Source of the DNA: Acidovorax sp. NCPPB 4044
Lineage (GTDB): Bacteria; Pseudomonadota; Gammaproteobacteria; Burkholderiales; Burkholderiaceae_C
DNA length: 64,000 nucleotides
Direction: 5' to 3'
NCBI RefSeq assembly: GCF_028069655.1
Contig: NZ_JAMCOS010000001.1
Location: 2,324,001 to 2,388,000 of the forward strand
In this document: positions 29,758 through 39,280 of the stretch, piece after piece
Position numbering within the stretch: the first letter of the stretch is position 1
Layout: each line of letters starts with the position of its first letter
The notes under the pieces: generated by a model
The model's input: the letters and a program-made list of their open reading frames with translations, nothing else
The model's database searches: none
Told to the model about the DNA's origin: nothing
Made by a program: the position numbers and the translations under genes

Positions 29758-30690
29758 TCACTTGTAGGTGTCCGGATAGTCGTGGTAGCGGTTCACTTCC
29801 ACATCGTCGAGCACCGCCAGCGCGTCGGGCGTGAGCACGGCGAGCGAGCAGTAGAGGGAGATGAGGTAGGAAGCGATCGCATGGTTGTTGATGCCCATGA
29901 AGCGCACCGACAGGCCGGGGCTCTGCTCGCCCGGCAGGCCCGGCTGGAAGAGGCCCACCACGCCCTGGCGGCGGTCGCCCACGCGCAGCAGCAGGATCTT
30001 GCTCTTGCCGTCGGCCACGGGCACCTTGTCCGAGGGAATCAGCGGGATGCCGCGCCACGTGATGAACTGCGAGCCGAACAGGCTCACGGTGGGCGGCGGC
30101 GTGCCGCGGCGCGTGGCTTCGCGGCCGAAGGCGGCGATGGCCAGCGGGTGGGTCAGGAAGAAAGCCGGCTCTTTCCAGACCTTGGTGAGCAGTTCGTCGA
30201 GGTCGTCCGGCGTGGGCGCACCCGTGAGCGGGAAGATGCGCTGCTCTTCGGTCACCTGGGCCAGCAGGCCGTAGTCCGGGTTGTTGATGAGCTCGCTCTC
30301 CTGGTTCTCCTTGATGGTCTCGATGGTGAGGCGCAATTGCTCCTTCACCTGGTCGTGCGGGCTGCTGTAGAGGTCGGAGATGCGCGTGTGCACGTCGAGC
30401 ACGGTGGACACTGCGTTCAGGAAGAACTCGCGCGGGTTCTCCTCGTAGTCGACGAAGGTGCGGGGAAGCTGGTTCTCTTCCTGCTTGGCCGTGCAGGTGA
30501 CCTTGATCGACTCGGGGTTCTTGACCCGGTTCAGGCGGTAGATGCCTGCTTCCACCGGCACCCATTGCAGCAGGTGCGTGAGCCAGCGCGGGCTGATGGT
30601 GGAAAGCTGCGGCGCGGTCTTGGTGGCGTTCGCCAGTTGCCGTGCTGCGTTGTCGCCGAGTGCGGTCGTTCCGCCCAGTGTTGCCGACAT
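29758..30690 (-). CDS. Family 2A encapsulin shell protein (SrpI-like)
   Basis: 310 residues. The sequence matches the SrpI family closely: ARQLANATKT near the N-terminus, VDVHTRISDLYSSPHDQVKE, NPDYGLL, GAPTPDDLDELLTKVWKEPA, LFGSQFITWRG and the C-terminal YCSLAVLTPDALAVLDDVEV. These proteins have the HK97 phage capsid fold and self-assemble into icosahedral shells that hold a cysteine desulfurase. The start has AGGGAG upstream. The gene directly precedes the desulfurase and follows an XRE regulator, a serine acetyltransferase and a rhodanese, which is the known Family 2A neighbourhood. Shell size and pore properties cannot be read here. Confidence 0.95.
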   Translation of the reverse strand: MSATLGGTTALGDNAARQLANATKTAPQLSTISPRWLTHLLQWVPVEAGIYRLNRVKNPESIKVTCTAKQEENQLPRTFVDYEENPREFFLNAVSTVLDVHTRISDLYSSPHDQVKEQLRLTIETIKENQESELINNPDYGLLAQVTEEQRIFPLTGAPTPDDLDELLTKVWKEPAFFLTHPLAIAAFGREATRRGTPPPTVSLFGSQFITWRGIPLIPSDKVPVADGKSKILLLRVGDRRQGVVGLFQPGLPGEQSPGLSVRFMGINNHAIASYLISLYCSLAVLTPDALAVLDDVEVNRYHDYPDTYK

Positions 30691-30760
30691 GTCAAAAACT
30701 CCCTGTGGTTCGTAGCGGTGATGGAAAACCCGCAGAGTGTCCCGGCCTCTACTGTCGCGT

Positions 30761-31033
30761 TCAACATGCTATAGCCGCCAAGCCTGCGTGATCGCCGCGG
30801 CGCGCCTCGGCCAGTTGCTCTCCGCGCCCGAGCAGAGCGGACGCGGGCACGCCCAGCGACGTGGCCAGCTTGGACACCGTGACCAGCGAGGCCACGACCG
30901 CCCCGCGCTCGATCTCCCCGACATACGAGCGGTTGAGATCGGAATGCTCGGCCAGCCGCTCCTGCGACCAGCCCAGCGATTCGCGCGACTGGCGCACGGC
31001 GATGCCGAAGCTCTTGACCAGGTCCGCCGTCAT
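30761..31033 (-). CDS. XRE-family regulator within the encapsulin operon
   Basis: 90 residues with one Cro/C1-type helix-turn-helix: LGWSQERLAEHSDLNRSYVGEIERG (about residues 20-44), and little else. Its ATG overlaps the serine acetyltransferase stop (ATGA, 31030-31033). The 70-bp gap to the shell gene is the longest in the operon after the promoter and could hold a second, XRE-controlled promoter. Related small XRE proteins of the SinR/CysB-neighbour type often control sulfur genes, but the target here is inferred from position only. Confidence 0.85.
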   Translation of the reverse strand: MTADLVKSFGIAVRQSRESLGWSQERLAEHSDLNRSYVGEIERGAVVASLVTVSKLATSLGVPASALLGRGEQLAEARRGDHAGLAAIAC

Positions 31034-31992
31034 GCGCCCGCCCTCCCCGCCGGTTCCTGGGAAGGTGCGCTCTCCCGGGCACTTTCCCGGCCGTTTTCCC
31101 GGGCCGTCGCCTGCGTGATGTGCGCGCCGGCGGGCACGTCATGGGTCACCCAGACATTGCCGCCGATGACGGCACCGCGGCCCAGGGTGACCCGGCCGAG
31201 GATGGTGGCGCCGGCATAGATAACGACGTCGTCCTCCACCCGCGGATGGCGCGCCAGGCCCTTCTGCGGCCGGCCCTCGGCATCGGTGGGGAACCGCTTG
31301 GCGCCCAGCGTCACGGCCTGGTAGAGGCGCACGCGTTCACCGATCACGGCGGTCTCGCCGATCACCACGCCCGTGCCGTGGTCGATGAAGAAGCCGGCGC
31401 CGATGCGTGCGCCGGGATGGATGTCGATGCCCGTCTGCGCATGCGCCAGCTCCGACACCATGCGCGCCAGCAGCGCCAGGCCCAGCCCGTAGAGGATGTG
31501 CGCGAGCCGGTGGTGGATCATCGCCAGTACGCCGGGGTAGCACAGCAGCACCTCGTCCACGCTGCGCGCCGCGGGGTCGCCCCGGTAGGCGGCCAGAACG
31601 TCCGAATCCAGCAGGCGGCGGATGTCCGGCAAGGCCTCGGCGAATGCCCGCGCTGCGCTCAGGGCGGCGGCTTCCCGGTCTTCCGCCTCGGCTGCTGCGC
31701 CCGCATGGCGCGTGCCGTGCCCCAGTTCGAGCGCGATCTGCCCGTGCAAGGTCTGCAGGGCGGCATCGAGCTGGTGGGCCACGAACAGGTCTTCGCTCTC
31801 GGGCCGCAGGTCATGGGGGCCGAGCCGCAGCGGAAACAGCGCGCCCTTGAGCTGCTCCACGATGCGCGCGACCGCATCGCGCGACGGGAATTCACGGCCC
31901 GCAGGCTCCTGTTCGCGGTTCTGGGCTTCGCGCCATTCGCGACGCACAGCATGCAATCGTTGGCCGATGCCGGCAATGTCGAAGGTGGCCAT
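31030..31992 (-). CDS. serine O-acetyltransferase (EpsC-type), encapsulin-linked
   Basis: 320 residues. The N-terminal helical domain (about 1-190) precedes a left-handed beta-helix of hexapeptide repeats with the active-site segment IDIHPGARIGAGFFIDHGTG and VVIGETAVIGERVRLYQAVTLG. It transfers acetyl from acetyl-CoA to serine to give O-acetylserine, the precursor for cysteine. The Ala/Glu/Arg-rich C-terminal tail after AHITQA is longer than usual. Start ATG at 31990-31992. The serine acetyltransferase is a regular partner of Family 2A encapsulins and suggests that cysteine supply and desulfuration are coordinated. Confidence 0.92.
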   Translation of the reverse strand: MATFDIAGIGQRLHAVRREWREAQNREQEPAGREFPSRDAVARIVEQLKGALFPLRLGPHDLRPESEDLFVAHQLDAALQTLHGQIALELGHGTRHAGAAAEAEDREAAALSAARAFAEALPDIRRLLDSDVLAAYRGDPAARSVDEVLLCYPGVLAMIHHRLAHILYGLGLALLARMVSELAHAQTGIDIHPGARIGAGFFIDHGTGVVIGETAVIGERVRLYQAVTLGAKRFPTDAEGRPQKGLARHPRVEDDVVIYAGATILGRVTLGRGAVIGGNVWVTHDVPAGAHITQATARENGRESARESAPSQEPAGRAGA

Positions 31993-32021
31993 GGACAACT
32001 TTCCTCGTGGATGGCCCGTGG

Positions 32022-32504
32022 TCAGTCCTGCACCCAGGGCAGGCCATGGAAGCGCCAGCCGTCGTCGCTGCCGCGGTGCTGCAGCGCGTCCAGTTCTCCC
32101 TCGAAGCCTTCGAGCACATTGAACACGCTGCCAAAGCCTGCCTGCGCCGCTGCCTGAGCGGCCAGCACGGACCGCTTGCCGCTGCGGCACAGCAGCAGCG
32201 CCACGGCGTTGCGTCCGCCGTGTGCGGCCAGCTTGGCCTCCAGCTCTCGCGCGAAGCGCGGATTGCGGGTGAGGGCCGTGCCCGTGGCCCATGGCACATG
32301 CAGCGAACCCGGCACGTGTCCGACGAATTTGCGTTCCTCCGCCGAGCGCACGTCCACCAGCACGGCCTCGCCCCCCTGGTGCAGCCGCCAGGCGACGGGC
32401 GGCGAGACCCCTCCGGCATACGCCAGACCTTCGCGCTGGGCCTGCTCGCGTGCAGTTTCCAGTTCGGTCGGCAGAACAGTTTCGAGGGCAGCGGCGGACG
32501 ACAT
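32022..32504 (-). CDS. single-domain rhodanese of the encapsulin operon
   Basis: 160 residues. The rhodanese domain spans about 40-155, with the active Cys in LLLCRSGKRS, the CRxGxR loop, and conserved LVDVRSAEE and GHVPGSLHVPW. It can carry a persulfide and pass sulfane sulfur between thiols. The start at 32502-32504 has AGGAGAAG at good spacing; a longer frame of 21 codons lacks one. It is the first gene of the operon, 29 bp before the serine acetyltransferase. The likely role is handling sulfur delivered from, or to, the encapsulated desulfurase. Confidence 0.9.
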   Translation of the reverse strand: MSSAAALETVLPTELETAREQAQREGLAYAGGVSPPVAWRLHQGGEAVLVDVRSAEERKFVGHVPGSLHVPWATGTALTRNPRFARELEAKLAAHGGRNAVALLLCRSGKRSVLAAQAAAQAGFGSVFNVLEGFEGELDALQHRGSDDGWRFHGLPWVQD

Positions 32505-32590
32505 GGGGGGCTTCTCCTGAGCGATGGATGGAAGCGGCTTTTTCTCGGAAAGCGCGCTGGCAGCCACTTTAGGCGGCGCCCCACGGAACC

Positions 32591-32600
32591 CAAAAGAATA
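32591..32600 (-). promoter_or_regulatory. 10-mer shared with the sbp promoter region
   Basis: CAAAAGAATA at 32591-32600 lies 87-96 bp upstream of the rhodanese start and is followed by an A/T-rich run (to about 32620). The same 10-mer lies 62-71 bp upstream of sbp in the same orientation. This supports a common regulator, possibly CysB-like. Confidence 0.45.
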
Positions 32601-32666
32601 AAAAATTAAAACTTCAAAACAAAATCATCCATGGCGGGCTGGGGATCGCACGGTGCAGCGCAAAGC

Positions 32667-32704
32667 AAAAGCCGCATGCCGCCCGGAGGCTGCATGCGGC
32701 TTTC
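32667..32704 (-). terminator. terminator after metQ
   Basis: AAAGCCGCATGC (32668-32679) pairs with GCATGCGGCTTT (32692-32703) around 12 bases. It lies 70 bp beyond the metQ stop, on the minus strand, and isolates metNIQ from the encapsulin operon. Confidence 0.8.
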
Positions 32705-32774
32705 TGTGGGGGCAGGCCACGGCCTGCCCGACGCCGGGTTGGCCGGCGAGCAAGCAAAGGGAAGAGAAAGGCGT

Positions 32775-33572
<798 letters not shown>

Positions 33573-33752
33573 GAGGTCACCTTGTCGTATGGGAAAGCGT
33601 GCATCTTAGGTTTCACGCGATACAACCCATAACAATAGGTTTTCATTTCCTTACAACGCACCGGCATAAAAGACCCAGCCAGGCGAGCCGTGGTGTCGGT
33701 CCCCCGGGACACTCACGGCACGCCGCCCGGGCGGCCGGGCGCCCGCGCCGCC

Positions 33753-34418
33753 TCAGCGGTGGCTCAGCCGGCGCACCGCCCAATCGCCCAGGCTCTGCAC
33801 GGCCTGCACGAAGAAGATCAGCACCACCACCACGGCCAGCATGATGTCGGGCAGGAAGCGCTGGTAGCCGTAGCGGATGCCCAGGTCGCCCAGGCCGCCG
33901 CCGCCGATGGCCCCGGCCATGGCCGAATAGCCCGTGAGGCTCACGAAGGTGATGGTCAGGCCTGCTACGATGCCGGGCAGCGCCTCGGGCAACAGCACCT
34001 TCCAGACGATCTGCGAGGTGGTCGCGCCCATGGCCTGCGCGGCCTCGATGAGGCCGTTGTCCACTTCGCGCAGCGAGGCTTCCACCAGCCGCGCCACGAA
34101 GGGGGCCGCGGCGATGGTGAGCGGCACCACGGCGGCCGCCGTGCCGATCGAGGAGCCCGTGATGAGGCGCGTGAACGGGATGATCGCCACCAGCAAGATG
34201 ATGAACGGCGTGGAGCGCACGGCGTTCACGATCCAGCCGACGATCTTGTTGGCGGGGCCGTTCTCCAGCACGCCGCCGCGGTCGGTCAGGCGCAGGAACA
34301 CGCCCAGCGGGATGCCGATGAGCGCACCCACGAGGCCCGAGATGCCCACCATCACGAGCGTCTCCCACAGCGAGCTGACGAACAGCTCCAGCATCATTTC
34401 CGAAAAATTCTCGAACAT
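33753..34418 (-). CDS. metI: methionine ABC transporter permease
   Basis: 221 residues with five to six membrane helices. The coupling loop (EAAQAMGATTSQIVWKVLLPEA) and the family end GYQRFLPDIML are visible. It forms the channel of the methionine importer with MetN and MetQ. Its start is 4 bp after the metN stop. Confidence 0.95.
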   Translation of the reverse strand: MFENFSEMMLELFVSSLWETLVMVGISGLVGALIGIPLGVFLRLTDRGGVLENGPANKIVGWIVNAVRSTPFIILLVAIIPFTRLITGSSIGTAAAVVPLTIAAAPFVARLVEASLREVDNGLIEAAQAMGATTSQIVWKVLLPEALPGIVAGLTITFVSLTGYSAMAGAIGGGGLGDLGIRYGYQRFLPDIMLAVVVVLIFFVQAVQSLGDWAVRRLSHR

Positions 34419-34422
34419 CGCC

Positions 34423-35478
34423 TCAGCCTTCCACAGTCACTTCTTCCACCACCACGCCCTCGGCGCGCAACTGCGCGACGGCCTGGCCCAGCCGGGCGCT
34501 TTCGCCGCTGGCATACACCGCCAGCGAGCCGAAGGTCTGGCCCTGGATCTCGTCGATCTGCCCGTGCAGGATGGACAGGTCCAGCCCGTGCTCGCGGATC
34601 AGGCGCGAGAGGATGGGCTGGTAGGCGCGCTCGCCCGCGTACGACAGGCGCAGCAGCCGGCCCACGCCGCCCTGCCCCTGCGCGATGAGTTGCGCGGCGA
34701 GGTGGCGCACGTGGTCCAGCACGCTCTCGGGCAGGTCCTGCGGCACGATCTCGTCGATCAGGCTCCGGGTAATGGGCTGCTGCGGGCGCGTGAATACCTC
34801 CAGCACGGGGCCCTGCTCCACGATGCGGCCCGCGTCGATGACGGCCACGCGGTCGGCCACCTGCTTGATGACCTGCATCTGGTGGGTGATGAGCACCACG
34901 GTGAGGCCCAGCTCCCGGTTCACCTGCCGCAGCAGCGCCAGGATGGAGCGCGTGGTCTCGGGGTCGAGCGCGGAGGTGGCCTCGTCGGAGAGCAGCACCT
35001 TGGGGCGGCTGGCGAGCGCGCGCGCGATGCCCACACGCTGCTTCTGCCCGCCGCTGATCTGCGCGGGATAGCGGGTGGCCAGGTGCGACAGGCCCACCAG
35101 TTCGAGCAGCGGGTTCACGCGCTCGCGGATGGCGGCGCGGTCCATGCCGGCCAGCTCCAGCGGCAGCGCCGCGTTGTCGAAGACCGTGCGCGACGAGAGC
35201 AGGTTGAAGTGCTGGAACACCATGCCGATGTCGCGCCGCGCCGCGCGCAGGTCGGCATCGCCGAGTTTCGTGAGGTCCCGGCCCGCGACGATGACCTCGC
35301 CGGCCGTGGGCCGGTTCAGCAGGTTGATGACGCGCACGAGCGAACTCTTGCCCGCGCCGCTGCGGCCGATGATGCCGAACACCTCGCCCGGCTGGATGTG
35401 CAGGTCGATGCCCCGCAAGGCTTCCACGGGCCCGGTCGGGCCCTGGTAAATCTGGGTGATACCCCGTAAGTCGATCAT
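34423..35478 (-). CDS. metN: methionine ABC transporter ATP-binding protein
   Basis: 351 residues. Walker [10 protein letters not shown], signature [16 protein letters not shown], Walker [13 protein letters not shown] and H-loop THQMQV are present. The C-terminal regulatory domain (about 270-351), a ferredoxin-like fold that binds methionine and inhibits transport, is also present. Start ATG at 35476-35478 (MIDLRGI). First gene of metNI; no SAM riboswitch or other known element was recognised in its leader. Confidence 0.95.
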   Translation of the reverse strand: MIDLRGITQIYQGPTGPVEALRGIDLHIQPGEVFGIIGRSGAGKSSLVRVINLLNRPTAGEVIVAGRDLTKLGDADLRAARRDIGMVFQHFNLLSSRTVFDNAALPLELAGMDRAAIRERVNPLLELVGLSHLATRYPAQISGGQKQRVGIARALASRPKVLLSDEATSALDPETTRSILALLRQVNRELGLTVVLITHQMQVIKQVADRVAVIDAGRIVEQGPVLEVFTRPQQPITRSLIDEIVPQDLPESVLDHVRHLAAQLIAQGQGGVGRLLRLSYAGERAYQPILSRLIREHGLDLSILHGQIDEIQGQTFGSLAVYASGESARLGQAVAQLRAEGVVVEEVTVEG

Positions 35479-35791
35479 GGCTGTGCGCTTGGCGCCGCGC
35501 CCGGCTTGGGGTGCGGCGGTTTCTGGAGAAAAGAAGAAAAAAGAAAAAGACGAAGAAAGGTGGGCGGGACGGACGGCGCTGAGCGAAGCGCCGGAAGGCA
35601 ACGCAGCGGGCGCGGGCGCCGCTACCGGTGCCGGAGCGTGGCCCGGGCCGGAGGCCCGACACCGCCGCCGGCGAGTGCGCGACTGTACGGGCTGCACCGG
35701 CCGATGCCAACGAACCAGGGATTGGATGCTAAGACGCCATGGTTATGAGCGTGCGAGCGCGCGGGGCCGGGCCTGCACGCGGATTTTCGTA
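35479..35791. other. leader region of metN
   Basis: About 310 bases without a supportable gene. A purine-rich run (35523-35561, mostly A and G on the plus strand) is the only clear compositional feature. The metN promoter must lie here, but no good -35/-10 pair stands out. Confidence 0.5.
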
Positions 35792-35846
35792 TTTGCTACT
35801 ATTTTTATAGCAAACTATTCAATGGATCCGGCGGCATGGAGGCTTT
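35792..35846 (+). repeat. dispersed palindromic repeat, copy 3
   Basis: TTTGCTA (35792-35798) pairs with TAGCAAA (35808-35814), followed by CTATTCAATG, CCGGCGGCATGGAGG and CTTTTT. It begins 7 bp beyond the stop of the histidine kinase gene, which faces it from the right. Confidence 0.9.
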
Positions 35847-35852
35847 TTGACA

Positions 35853-37925
35853 TCAACCCTTGGGCGAACCCACCATGCCCAGCACCTTGTGCACCAGCGC
35901 CTGCGCGTCGAACGGCTTGACGATGAGTTCCATCTGGTGGGCCACCAGGAAGCTCGGGTCCATGGCCGCCTGCTCGGCATAGCCGGTCATGAGCAGCACG
36001 TGGATCTGCGGAAGGCGCTCGCGCGCGAAGTCGGCCACCTGCCGGCCGTTGGGGCCCGGAAGGCCCACGTCCGACACCAGCAGGTCGAAGTGGAGCGCGC
36101 CCGAGAGCATCGCCATGCCTTCCGCGCCGGAGCCGGCCGACATCACCTGGAACCCCAGGTCGCGCAGCAGTTCGCAGACGAATTCGCGCACGGTGGCGTC
36201 GTCTTCCACCACCAGGATGGAGTCGGGGCGCTTGTCGGCCGCGGCACTCTCCAGGCCTTCGGGCACGTCTTCGGCCACGACCTGCTGCGACCGCGGGAAA
36301 TAGAGCGACACGCAGGTGCCCTCGCCCACCGTGCTGTCGATGGCCACGGCGCCGCCCGACTGGCGCATGTAGCCGTAGATCATCGACAGGCCCAGCCCCG
36401 TGCCCTGTCCCAGCGGCTTGGTCGTGAAGAACGGGTCGAAGGCCAGTTCCAGCACTTCCTTGGACATGCCGTGCCCGGTGTCGCAGACCTGCACCCGCAC
36501 CAGTTCGCCCGCCGGCAGGCCCATCGCCTCGCGTTCATGCGCCGTGAGGCCCTGGCCGCCGTCCGGCAGGTTGTCGCCGTTGATGCGCAGTTCACCGCCT
36601 TCGGGCATGGCGTCGCGCGCATTGATGGCCAGGTTGAGCACGGCGCTTTCGAGCTGGTGGGCATCGGTGAGCACGGGCCACAGCTCGGCCGGGATCTCGA
36701 CGGCCAGCGAGATGTTCTCGCCGCAGGTGTTGCGTAGCATGGACTCCAGGCTGCGGATCGATCCGCCCACGTCCACGGGCCGCACGTCGAGCGGCTGGCG
36801 CCGCGAGAACGCGAGCAGCCGCTGCGTGAGGGCGGCCGCGCGGCGCGCCGAGGCGAGGCCGGCCTCCACATAGCGGGGAATGTCGTCCATGTGGCCGCGC
36901 GCATGGCGCTGGCCGATCAGCTGCAGGGGCAGCACGACGCCCTGCAGCATGTTGTTGAAGTCGTGCGCGATGCCGCCCGTGAGCTGGCCGATCGCTTCCA
37001 TCTTCTGGCTGTGCCGCACCCGGTCCTGTGACTGCAACAGGGCCTCGGTGCGCGCGCGCTCGTCGGTCACGTCGCGTCCGACGGCCTGCACGAAGCCGTC
37101 GCCGGGCACGGCCGTCCAGTCGATCCAGCGGACGGCACCGCTCTTGTGGCGAAAGCACAGCGTGGCCTGGTGGCGCTGGGCGGCCTCGGCCAGGCGCTGC
37201 ACGTCGTGCGGCACCCGCGTGGCTTCTTCGCCGTGCAGGAAGGACAGCACGCGCCGGCCCAGGGTCTCGTCCTCCGAGTAGCCCAGCGTGGCCTGCCAGG
37301 CGGGGTTGACGGCGGCGATGGTGCCGTCCAGCCGGGCCACCACGAGCATCGCGTCCGACAGCAGCCAGAGCCGGTTGCGGTCGGCCGTGCGGTCGGCCAC
37401 CTGCTGCTCCAGGGAAGAGGCCAGCTCCTTCAGGCGCTGCTGCGCCGTGAATTTGCCGGTGGTCTCGATCACGGTGTCCATGAAGCCCGCCACGTTGCCG
37501 GCGCCGTCGTGGACGGGGCTGTAGCAGAAGGTGAAATAGGCCTGCTCTTCCTGGCCGCCGCGTTGCACCCGGAGCGGAAAGTCCTCGTAGTACATCGATT
37601 CACCCGCCAGCGCGCGCTCGGCGATCGGCCGTATCGTCTCCCAGGCCTCGGCCCAGATTTCATAAAAAGGCTCTCCCAGCACATCGGGCTTGCCGCCCAG
37701 GATGGTCCGGAAGGCATCGTTGTAGATCGCCGTCATCGCGGGGCCCCATACCAGGCACTTCGGGAACTGCGAGGCCAGCACCATCTGCGCGGCCACGCGC
37801 AGCACCTCGGGCCACCCGTCGATCGGGCCGAGCGGCGTCGCAGCCCAGTCGTGCGCTCGCACGCGCTCGCTCATCGCGCTGGCGGTGTGGGGGAAGGTGG
37901 AAGGCGTGCGGAAGGAGGCGGCCAT
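35853..37925 (-). CDS. hybrid sensor histidine kinase with C-terminal receiver
   Basis: 690 residues from the ATG at 37923-37925; a second ATG 17 codons later (37872-37874) is equally possible, and neither has a clear ribosome binding site. Two PAS-like sensor regions (about 20-165 and 195-315) are followed by the HisKA box (HSQKMEAIGQLTGGIAHDFNN, with the phosphorylated His), an ATPase domain with N-box NLAINARDAMP and G-boxes GHGMSKE and GTGLGLSM, and a receiver with DD and phosphorylated Asp (LLVSDVGLPG). No transmembrane segment is seen, so it is probably cytoplasmic. There is no adjacent response regulator, so partner and signal are unknown. Confidence 0.9.
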   Translation of the reverse strand: MAASFRTPSTFPHTASAMSERVRAHDWAATPLGPIDGWPEVLRVAAQMVLASQFPKCLVWGPAMTAIYNDAFRTILGGKPDVLGEPFYEIWAEAWETIRPIAERALAGESMYYEDFPLRVQRGGQEEQAYFTFCYSPVHDGAGNVAGFMDTVIETTGKFTAQQRLKELASSLEQQVADRTADRNRLWLLSDAMLVVARLDGTIAAVNPAWQATLGYSEDETLGRRVLSFLHGEEATRVPHDVQRLAEAAQRHQATLCFRHKSGAVRWIDWTAVPGDGFVQAVGRDVTDERARTEALLQSQDRVRHSQKMEAIGQLTGGIAHDFNNMLQGVVLPLQLIGQRHARGHMDDIPRYVEAGLASARRAAALTQRLLAFSRRQPLDVRPVDVGGSIRSLESMLRNTCGENISLAVEIPAELWPVLTDAHQLESAVLNLAINARDAMPEGGELRINGDNLPDGGQGLTAHEREAMGLPAGELVRVQVCDTGHGMSKEVLELAFDPFFTTKPLGQGTGLGLSMIYGYMRQSGGAVAIDSTVGEGTCVSLYFPRSQQVVAEDVPEGLESAAADKRPDSILVVEDDATVREFVCELLRDLGFQVMSAGSGAEGMAMLSGALHFDLLVSDVGLPGPNGRQVADFARERLPQIHVLLMTGYAEQAAMDPSFLVAHQMELIVKPFDAQALVHKVLGMVGSPKG

Positions 37926-38287
37926 GGCAGACAACGCGTGGGGGGATGGGCCGGTGGCGCACCGGTCCCGCGAAGGGCGAAGCCGGTGCCGGCCCGAGGG
38001 CGGCGGTCTTGCACCGGGTCCGCCCGCATGATGACACGCTGCGCCCCCCCGGGCCGCTCCGGGCGCATGCGACCCCACGCACCGGCGGCACGTTCCGATC
38101 TGCGGAAATGAAAGGGCTGCCGCCCGCGCGCCCCGCCGCGCCCGGGCGGCCGGGCAGCACCCACGGCATTTGCTATGTTTTTAATAGCAAAAAATGACCA
38201 AAATACAGCGGCATCAGGCCGCTCTGGCATCCAATCGCGTTCCGGCGGCCGCCACGGCACCGGACTGGCCGCGCCGCCCGCCCGGCG
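37926..38287. other. intergenic region between histidine kinase and binding-protein gene
   Basis: About 360 bases without a supportable gene. The left part is GC-rich and would contain the histidine kinase promoter. The right part holds a degenerate copy of the dispersed repeat at 38169-38219. Both flanking genes are on the minus strand. Confidence 0.5.
38169..38219 (+). repeat. dispersed palindromic repeat, degenerate copy 4
   Basis: TTTGCTAT (38169-38176) pairs perfectly with ATAGCAAA (38184-38191). The second half has diverged: AAATGACC, then CAGCGGCATCAGGCC, where other copies have CCGGCGGCATGAGGCC. Confidence 0.7.
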
Positions 38288-39280
38288 TCAGGCCTCGGGC
38301 GCGCCGAAGCCGGTGTCGAAGGTCTGCTGCACGTCGAGGCGCCGCCGCAGCAGCCCGGCCGAGAGGTAGAAATCGGCCGTGCGCTGCTGGTCGGCCAGCA
38401 CGGCCGCATCGATGGGCAGCCAGCGCGTGGCGCGCCGCTCGAACTGCAGCCGGGCCGCCTCGGCCGGGATGCCGATGATGCGCGCCAGCGTCTCGCCGAA
38501 CGGCTGCGCGTTGCGGTACCACCAGCGCTGTGCGCGCTCCACCCGGGCCTTGAAATCGGCCAGCGCGCCGCGCCGGGTCGCCAGCGCCTTGTCGGTGGCC
38601 GCCAGGAAGCTGAGTCCGCTCGACAGCCCCCGGCCGCTCACCAGCACCCGCGCGTGGCCGCTGGTCTCCGCCAGCGCGGTGTAGGGCTCCCAGGTGGCCC
38701 AGGCATCCACCGCGCCCTGCGTGAGCGCGAGCTTGGCCTCGGCCGGCGGGATGAAGCGGATCTGCGCGTCCTGCGGGCCCAGGCCCGCCGATTCCAGCGC
38801 CTTCAGCGCCACGAAGTGGCCGATGGAGCCGCGGTTGGTCGCGATGCGCAGCCCCTTGAGGTCCGCCGCGGAGCGGTAGGGGGCATCCGGCCGCACCAGC
38901 ACGGCCGTGCCGTAGGGGTCGGAGCGGTTGGCCGCGAAGGCCTTCACCCCGCTGCCGGCGGCCAGCGTGAAAAGCAGCGGCGCATCGCCGATGGGCCCGA
39001 AATCCACCGCATCGGCGTTGAGCGCCTCGGCCAGCGGCGCCGCGGCCGGGAACTCGCTCCACTGGATGTCGTAGGCCAGCGGCTGGCGCAGCTCGCCCGA
39101 GGCTTCGAGCAGCGCGCGCAGGCCGCCCTTCTGGTCGCCCGCGCGCAACACCGTGCGGCCGGCCGATGGGCTCCGGCCGCTTTGCGCGTGCGAGAGCGCC
39201 GGCGAGAGCAGCGAGGCCGCCGCGGCGGCACAGGCGGTGGTCATCCAGAGGCGTTGGAAGTCGCGGCGTTGCATGGTCAT
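38288..39280 (-). CDS. sulfonate/taurine-type ABC substrate-binding protein (SsuA-like)
   Basis: 330 residues of the SsuA/TauA/NMT1 family. A twin-arginine start (MQRRDFQRLWM) and Ala-rich signal lead to a binding fold with VDFGPIGDAPLLFTLAAGSG, LKGLRIATNRGSIGHFVAL, and LTQGAVDAWATWEPYTALAE, all typical. It should capture aliphatic sulfonates or a related anion in the periplasm. No matching permease or ATPase gene is next to it, so it is an orphan in this window. The start could be the ATG at 39278-39280 or two codons later. Confidence 0.85.
   Translation of the reverse strand: MTMQRRDFQRLWMTTACAAAAASLLSPALSHAQSGRSPSAGRTVLRAGDQKGGLRALLEASGELRQPLAYDIQWSEFPAAAPLAEALNADAVDFGPIGDAPLLFTLAAGSGVKAFAANRSDPYGTAVLVRPDAPYRSAADLKGLRIATNRGSIGHFVALKALESAGLGPQDAQIRFIPPAEAKLALTQGAVDAWATWEPYTALAETSGHARVLVSGRGLSSGLSFLAATDKALATRRGALADFKARVERAQRWWYRNAQPFGETLARIIGIPAEAARLQFERRATRWLPIDAAVLADQQRTADFYLSAGLLRRRLDVQQTFDTGFGAPEA

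Noticed and set aside
29741..30565. Upstream extension of the desulfurase frame over the shell gene
   Set aside because: The frame is open by chance. The shell gene in the other frame is conserved, has a good ribosome binding site, and ends 17 bp before the desulfurase ATG.
35479..35791. Possible SAM or methionine riboswitch before metN
   Set aside because: No SAM-I, SAM-II or SAH core pattern was seen; only a purine-rich run and the start of the dispersed repeat.
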